The translations under genes were made by a program, and so were the position numbers. A stretch of DNA of 64,000 bases. It comes from Neoconidiobolus thromboides FSU 785. Its lineage: Eukaryota; Entomophthoromycota; Entomophthoromycetes; Entomophthorales; Neoconidiobolaceae. The stretch covers positions 124,001-188,000 of the forward strand of contig MU626272.1 in assembly GCA_025603075.1 (NCBI GenBank), read 5' to 3'. The number at the start of each line of letters is the position of its first letter. The stretch's first letter is position 1. Under the pieces are notes generated by a model. It was not told where the DNA came from and searched no databases. It saw only the letters and a list, made by a program, of their open reading frames with translations. Positions 58,363-64,000 of the stretch are shown here, piece after piece.

Positions 58363-60261
58363 GGTATTAATTTTTAGTTTATCTTTTGAAATAATAGATA
58401 TAAGATGGACTGAAAGTAAATTTAACCAATATTAAATGTCATTTATTTAAAACTAATTGGTTTATTATTCTTATAGTTTATGAACCAATTAAAAGTCAAG
58501 TAGCTGTCACTTTAATCTTTTACGCCAATCAAGGTTCGATTTTATTGTTATGAATGAAGTCGAACCAAAAACTGTGGGGAATTTGGGTAAATCAAACTAG
58601 ACAATGCTAATTTGATAATTTTAAATGGCTGTTTTTTATTGGTCGAACTTACAGATAACTAAGATGTGAATATTATATTATTTACAAGTTTTAAGCCACT
58701 AACATTAAATATAACTATACTATATTATAATATAAACAGACTCATTTTATTAAATTTACATTTGACTATACTGTTGTTATGATAGTGGCTTTATAATAAT
58801 GCGACCTTTTTTATAAAACTTAAAGCATTATTATTAATATATTTTATTATCTTTATAATTACCTCATTAATTCTAATATTAGGTCGTTCCATATGTTTCA
58901 GACACTTTGATTTAAATTTATTGTTAATTTTTTTAACTGAATTTAAAGATTATAAGAATCATGTATATTTATATTCAGATAAAATAAATCAATAACAAAT
59001 TTAACTAAAGATACCTGAAACATATAGAATAGCCTAATAAAACTTAGATGTCATCTTTTCTTAAAAATTTTGCACTAAATGGAATCATTCAACTAAACTA
59101 GAAATAGTTCCTCTTATTTACTTGTATTAGTCTAATAGTTGCACGGACATTTAGGTATTTGTACTGTTGGAAATGTAATAGCTTATAGTTATATCCATGG
59201 TAAATAAATGATAGTTTGAAAGTAACTATCTAAAACTTTTGCGGTCTAATACTTACAAGAATAAATAGAATTATTCTTAGGTATTTTTGTAATTTAAAAT
59301 TTTATGCTTTAGTAGAAAATTCAACAAATATAATTTTGTTGGATAAAATTAATTTATTTTCAACTTATAATTTAAAATATAATAATAGATTGTTATTAAT
59401 TTAATAATTTACAATAGTTTAGAGGTACACTTAGCTACAATATGAGTTAAAGTATTTTCAAAAATACAAAAAGTGATATAGTTATTGCTTATTAGCTCAT
59501 TTCAAATTAATTTAATTGTTTGTGTTTAAATACTGATAGTTTATGTACTGTATTATATTTTAAGTTGTTACAATCATTAAAAAACTTTATAACATTAAAA
59601 TATCTATTTCAAAAAAAACCATAAAATATAAATCTTATAGATCAAAATTTGTATATAATAATTGTTAGCTTGTTTTTGTAACAATGGTATTGATTAAGTT
59701 CTCTTATCTTTTATACGCTAATAAGTAAAATAAAAAATATAATAAAACTAGTTTATGAATGCTATTGTCTTTATATTTTAAACTTGTTATTGTTGTCATT
59801 ATCTCAAATTTAATCGAGTCTATTTAGTATAAGTAGTAACATGCTTTTTATAAGCCACAAGTTGATAATCAAATATTATTATAATTTTTTAATATAATTT
59901 ATAATACTTTCCAAGGCCAAATATTTTCAAGCACATTATTAATGTTTATATAATACTTAACTGTAGTTCTACGTAATTTAGTAACTTAATGGTGGATTAA
60001 AAATTTACTATTGTTATGTAACGTAATAATATTTTGCTCAAGAAAGCTTAATATGTTTTTAATAAGCCATAGTCATCTTGCAAAGAAGAGTCTTTGTTAT
60101 ATAAAAAATGATATTTTGATTCATCATTATACCACTATCAATATTATGTAATTATACTAAAATCAAAATAGTCAAGTTTATTAGAAAATGTTTTAATTGA
60201 ATGCATAAAACAAATGAGGATACTATTCTGAATCTAATGTTAAATGTATTTTTATTATACG
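58363..60261. other. AT-rich spacer
   Basis: Holds the 14-3-3 promoter (a pyrimidine/AT mix just upstream) and the 3' side of the M28 peptidase gene. I see no coding text, MITE or RNA gene in it. Confidence 0.55.
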
Positions 60262-61769
60262 TTAATTAGATTCTGGTACAATTGTCTTTGGTAAAGTTTC
60301 CTTTAAATCTGCAACTGCATAAATAAATCCTCCTGTCATTGCTGCATTCCTGGCCAATTGCTCTGGCTTAAGAACTTCCATACGATCCCCTGCAGTATGG
60401 TGAAAAGTAAAATAGCTTAAAGTGGAATTATTCTCAGTTTTTGATGATAGTGATGCACAAGGAATTCCTCTTGAGCATAAATATGAAATGTCAGCATCTC
60501 CACCTTGGGTTTCTAAATAAAGTATTTAAAGCTGAATAATAAAAAGGGAGAAATTTTACCTTTAACGCCCCCAAAAGTCGTATGCCCTAACAACTCTTTA
60601 CCAATCGAAGTAAAAATAGCAGTAGCTTCGCTATTTCCAGAGAAAGCAAACCCATATGGTTCAAAAGCTCCGGAATCCGATTCCATGGCAAGAACATGAT
60701 TTTCTAAATTATTTATATTTTCTTGGTAGTATGTTTTACCACCAGCTATCCCAGCTTCTTCATTTGTCCAAAATATAGCACGGAGAGTACGACGAGGCTT
60801 AAGCCCGAGGTTAACTATTTGACGAAGTACTTCCCAACCGATAAAAGCACCAGCGGCGTCATCCATAGCACCAACGCCAACATCCCAAGAATCAATATGA
60901 CCGCTTAAAATAACGATTTCATTTGACTTTTCACTTCCTTTGATCTCAAGGATCAAGTTACGTGTCTTAGCTTTACCTTTTTCTAGCGTGGCTCCCATCT
61001 TTAAGGTAAGTTTTGGCTCTTTATAAATATTGCACTTATGGTTACCATTTTCTTTTGCTCTTTTTTGAATTCTGGTTAACATTTGGGCATCTTCTACAGT
61101 GACCACAGCTCCTGGTATTTTTGCTTCTTTCATTGCCCCAGTATGTGGGGTATCAATAGAAAATGGTGTAGCAGCACGAACTAAAGCAGCAACTGCACCA
61201 TAGTTTTCTGATAATGAAGCGCAATTTTGTCGAATATTAGAAGCGGCACCATAACCAGTCCAAGCAAAATTACACAACACAATCTTTTTCTTTAATTCCC
61301 CTTTTTCACCTTTTTCTTTGAGATCATCTTTAGAAACCACGGTGACCACTTCAGCAGTTATACCATCCTTTGGTGTACCAACCGATCTTCCGAGACCTAA
61401 AAAGTTGAGCTTTACATCACCTCTAGTAGGCGAATGATATACTAGAGATTCTTCATTACGTTTCCAATAGTCTGCTGTCACATTTTGGGTATATGCTATC
61501 AACCCATCCTTTCTGGCTTGCTTTTGTATCCAGTCAATAGAGTCTTCTAACGCCTTTGAGCCAGTTATGCGATGCCCATACAAGTCTGTCATTTCAGCTA
61601 ATCGATCCCAGATTATGGTGTTATTTTGGGTTGACGCTAACAATCTGTTAACGTTATCTTTAAGATAGGATAAAGTTGGAATTTTAAATTCTTTTTGGAC
61701 ATTCTGAGAATAAGCGATATTGGAATAAATCAGTGCTACACAAAAGTTAGAAGCAGTATTGAACTTCAT
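60262..61769 (-). CDS. Secreted M28 metallopeptidase, carboxypeptidase Q-like
   Basis: Two exons, 60560-61769 and 60262-60512, encode 486 aa. Residues 1-21 are a signal peptide (NFCVALIYSNIAYSQ). A PA-like insert spans ~140-270 and the M28 catalytic core follows. The zinc and catalytic residues are in VILSGHIDSWDVGVGAMDDA, IFWTNEEAGIAGG, MESDSGAFEPYG and, in exon 2, YFTFHHTAGDRMEVL. Exon 2 also has GGDADISYLCSRGIPCASL. Order and length match carboxypeptidase Q (plasma glutamate carboxypeptidase), a dipeptidase of lysosome or secreted space. Reading through the intron would drop the last His ligand. The nearest gene, 14-3-3, is ~1.9 kb away. Confidence 0.92.
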
Positions 61770-63043
61770 TTGTTAACAATGATGATAAATTTTATTTAAT
61801 GTTGATCTATTTTAAATCTTTTTATATTGTTTTAAATTACTATACCATTATATTTAGTTCAGCCCCTAATCATCTTTTTTAAACCAGATTTACTCTTCTA
61901 CTTATAATGTTATTCACTTAAACAAGGATTTTTTGACTCAATAAATGACCAAGATGTCTCCAATAATAGAAAGCTAGATTAAAAAAGCGTACTTGTGACA
62001 ATTAAAATGATAAAAGGAATTGATAAAAATGGATAGGTACAGTTTAAGGATGAGTTTGTTTTAATAATACTTTCAAGAAAAGTGTAAATCAAGTATACAT
62101 TTGATTATTTCTAAAAATATGTAATTATACTTTGCTTTGATTAAATAAAGCTGTTAATAATATACTAGTCAAACGACTAACAAGAGTATTATTTATAGTT
62201 TGAAATAATAGTTGCTTTGGATAGCAAGTACATTTATAATGCTGTTTATTTAAATAACATTCCATCAAATTTATATTGATTAAAATTTGTATTTGAACAC
62301 TTATGTATTGTTTATTTTGCTAATTATTTCAAGTTTTTCTCATGACCAGTCAGTCATATTTAAATATTCGCTAAATTTATGATTTTGGAATAAATTTAGA
62401 ATAATTTAGAGTATCATATATTAAAGCTATCATATAAAGTATTATATATTCCATAATTTCCAAAATTTCAACAAAAGACATCTAACTACAATTTGTTCTA
62501 TAATTAATTAAAGTCATATTGCTTATTTTATTTTTGAAAATATATCAGATAACATTTAAACATACAATAGCAGAGTTTGTTGCATTTTTTTATTTTTTTT
62601 GTAAACAAAAACTAATCAACCATGTGCTTATTTGCACTAATATTGTTTTTATCATCGTATCGCCATTAAATCGACTTCAGCTTTAATGTGTTTTTAAAAG
62701 ACTAAAAGTTAAGTTCATTTATGATCTGTTAGTAATTTTCAATATAAATATAAGCGTATAAATAAATTAGTAATATTAATTATACAAATTTTAGGCTTAT
62801 AGCAATTTCATAAAAATCCAGACCCTATGAAACTGTAAATAGTTTAATAGCCACTACATTTTATTCTTACCTTAAATCCTTATTCTCTCAACTGTCTAAA
62901 ATTGTGTTTTTATCCTTGTTTTTTATAACAATCAGAAATAATTAGGTCAGATTATCTTTTATATATCCATTAGTCACTGTTTAATTAATTTTTAGATCAA
63001 ATTTGGAAAATTTCTGTTTAGTATAGGTTTTGATTTCATTATT

Positions 63044-63143
63044 TGGGGATGTTTTTTTTAACTTCATTTTTTTTCCATTTTTTAAGTGCTATTTAAACGA
63101 AAAGTTTGTTAGTAAAATTCTCAAATACAAAAATACATTCCCA
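63044..63143 (-). mobile_element. MITE copy 13
   Basis: Reverse orientation: TGGGGATGTTTTTTTTAACT at the left, ATACATTCCCA at the right, flanked by TT on both sides. The core reads TTTTTAAGTGCTATTTAAAC. Confidence 0.85.
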
Positions 63144-63421
63144 TTTAGTAAGATCAATAAAATTACTATAATTACACACTATCAAATATCATAATTCCAT
63201 AGCAATAAGTGACAACAATTAAACAATAATGATGATAGACAATTTTATTACGAACTTTGAGCCTTTAAGTAAGAGAGTATTTTGAAATACTAAATGCAAA
63301 GAAACACACAGGCGTTCTATATTTATCACTTATAAAACAGATCTTTCAAACTCAGGACCAAAGGCTTTGTGGTTAATTTTCTTTGATAAGCTTAAAGTAC
63401 TGAGAAGTAAAAGAAGGCAAT

Positions 63422-63520
63422 TGGGGATGTATTTTTGTGTTTAAGAATTTTACTAACAACCTTTCCACTCAAATAATGCTTAAAAAATGGAAAAAGTAAT
63501 GAAGCCAAAAAAATATCCCA
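63422..63520 (+). mobile_element. MITE copy 14
   Basis: TGGGGATGTATTTTTGTGTT at the left, AAAAATATCCCA at the right, flanked by AT on both sides. The core AAATAATGCTTAAAAAATGG resembles copies 1 and 5. Confidence 0.86.
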
Positions 63521-64000
63521 ATTATTTTTTGGAACGCTTTTGAACTGTTATTTTCAAAAATTAAACTTATTTTGGACTGCTTGAAAATTTTATGCAACAA
63601 GTTTGAGAAAATTGAGTGCTTTTTTAACTCCAACAAAATCAATCATTTTAAATAATAACTTTACTCTTGAAAGTCTTTATGAGGTCACTTGAAGCTTTGT
63701 TCAATGAAAAATGACCATTAACAAAATAAATTTTATTTGAGTGCCGTTAGCTTTAAAGGATGGCAGTTCCTAGAGTTCAAACGATAAAAATTAAAATGAC
63801 TTGTGAATATCACAAATGCTTAAAAGCTAGTTGGCAATGATATTCAGAGCCTACAATTATAATGGTGAGATAGAGAATTAATGTAGATTTAATTTCCTTC
63901 ATTTCCTTATATGGCTTTGTACACCTTTTTTATCAAATTTTTATAGTCACTGATAGGTAATTGTAAATCAATAATATCAATAAAACATAATATGTAGTAT

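Larger units (their letters stand above)
61770..64000. other. AT-rich spacer to the window end
   Basis: Contains MITE copies 13 and 14 about 280 bp apart in opposite orientation. Nothing else recognised; any gene would have to begin beyond 64000. Confidence 0.55.

Noticed and set aside
58520-58560. Possible tRNA T-loop (AAGGTTCGATTTTATTG)
   Set aside because: No acceptor stem, D-arm or anticodon arm can be placed around it.

Overview
The window is nuclear DNA of an AT-rich, intron-rich fungus. Fungal markers are a Sla1-type endocytic adaptor, a Reg1-type protein phosphatase 1 regulator with a DUF1752 domain, and a secreted protein with a CBM19-like chitin-binding tail. Families better known from animals (BRI3, MFSD1, carboxypeptidase Q, NDUFB11 with complete respiratory genes) point to an early-diverging, aerobic lineage rather than to a yeast; a zoopagomycete/entomophthoralean placement is my guess only. 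More than 50 introns can be placed by hand. Most are about 45-60 nt, GT-AG, with TTTAG/ATAG-type acceptors. The standard code fits every intact gene.

Layout. 1-2050: decayed F-box/LRR-like gene broken by a short transposon. 2053-3276: Ser-rich CBM19-like secreted protein (-). 4318-9698: three tandem + strand genes, SQT1/AAMP, PRP4 and NSA2. 9699-13294: AT-rich spacer with two transposon copies. 13295-14125: REG1-like (-). 14126-17477: spacer with two transposon copies. 17478-20224: EMC6 and TYW1 (both -). 20860-21290: decayed ORF. 21773-23914: RRP9 (+). 24139-27829: three nuclear genes for mitochondrial proteins, uS7m (-), NDUFB11 (+) and COX15 (-). 28373-29745: second decayed F-box/LRR-like gene. 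31254-34869: cytosolic isoleucyl-tRNA synthetase (-). 36600-38549: SDR-like fragment, a BRI3-like pseudogene and its intact neighbour (+). 38784-40928: MFSD1-like transporter (-). 41356-46932: giant Sla1-like protein (-). 47929-49034: a possible small membrane protein and a Lys-rich unknown (+). 50157-50921: unknown Cys/Ser-rich protein (-). 51905-52855: histidinol-phosphatase (+). 53070-55371: UTP5/WDR43 (-). 57455-58362: 14-3-3 (-). 60262-61769: carboxypeptidase Q-like M28 peptidase (-). The rest, to 64000, is spacer with two transposon copies.

How the genes relate. Many serve protein synthesis: SQT1 (uL16 chaperone), NSA2 (60S assembly), RRP9 and UTP5 (18S rRNA processing), TYW1 (tRNA-Phe wybutosine), IleRS and uS7m. 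Four are WD40 proteins. I see no operon-like logic and no gene cluster for a specialised pathway.

The least explained material is between genes. There are at least 14 copies of a ~100-bp terminal-inverted-repeat element (MITE), all outside intact genes. There are also several decayed coding blocks, including two relics of one F-box/LRR-like family and a pseudogene next to its living BRI3-like paralogue. I found no tRNA, rRNA, CRISPR array or complete transposase. No clearly new multi-gene system was found.
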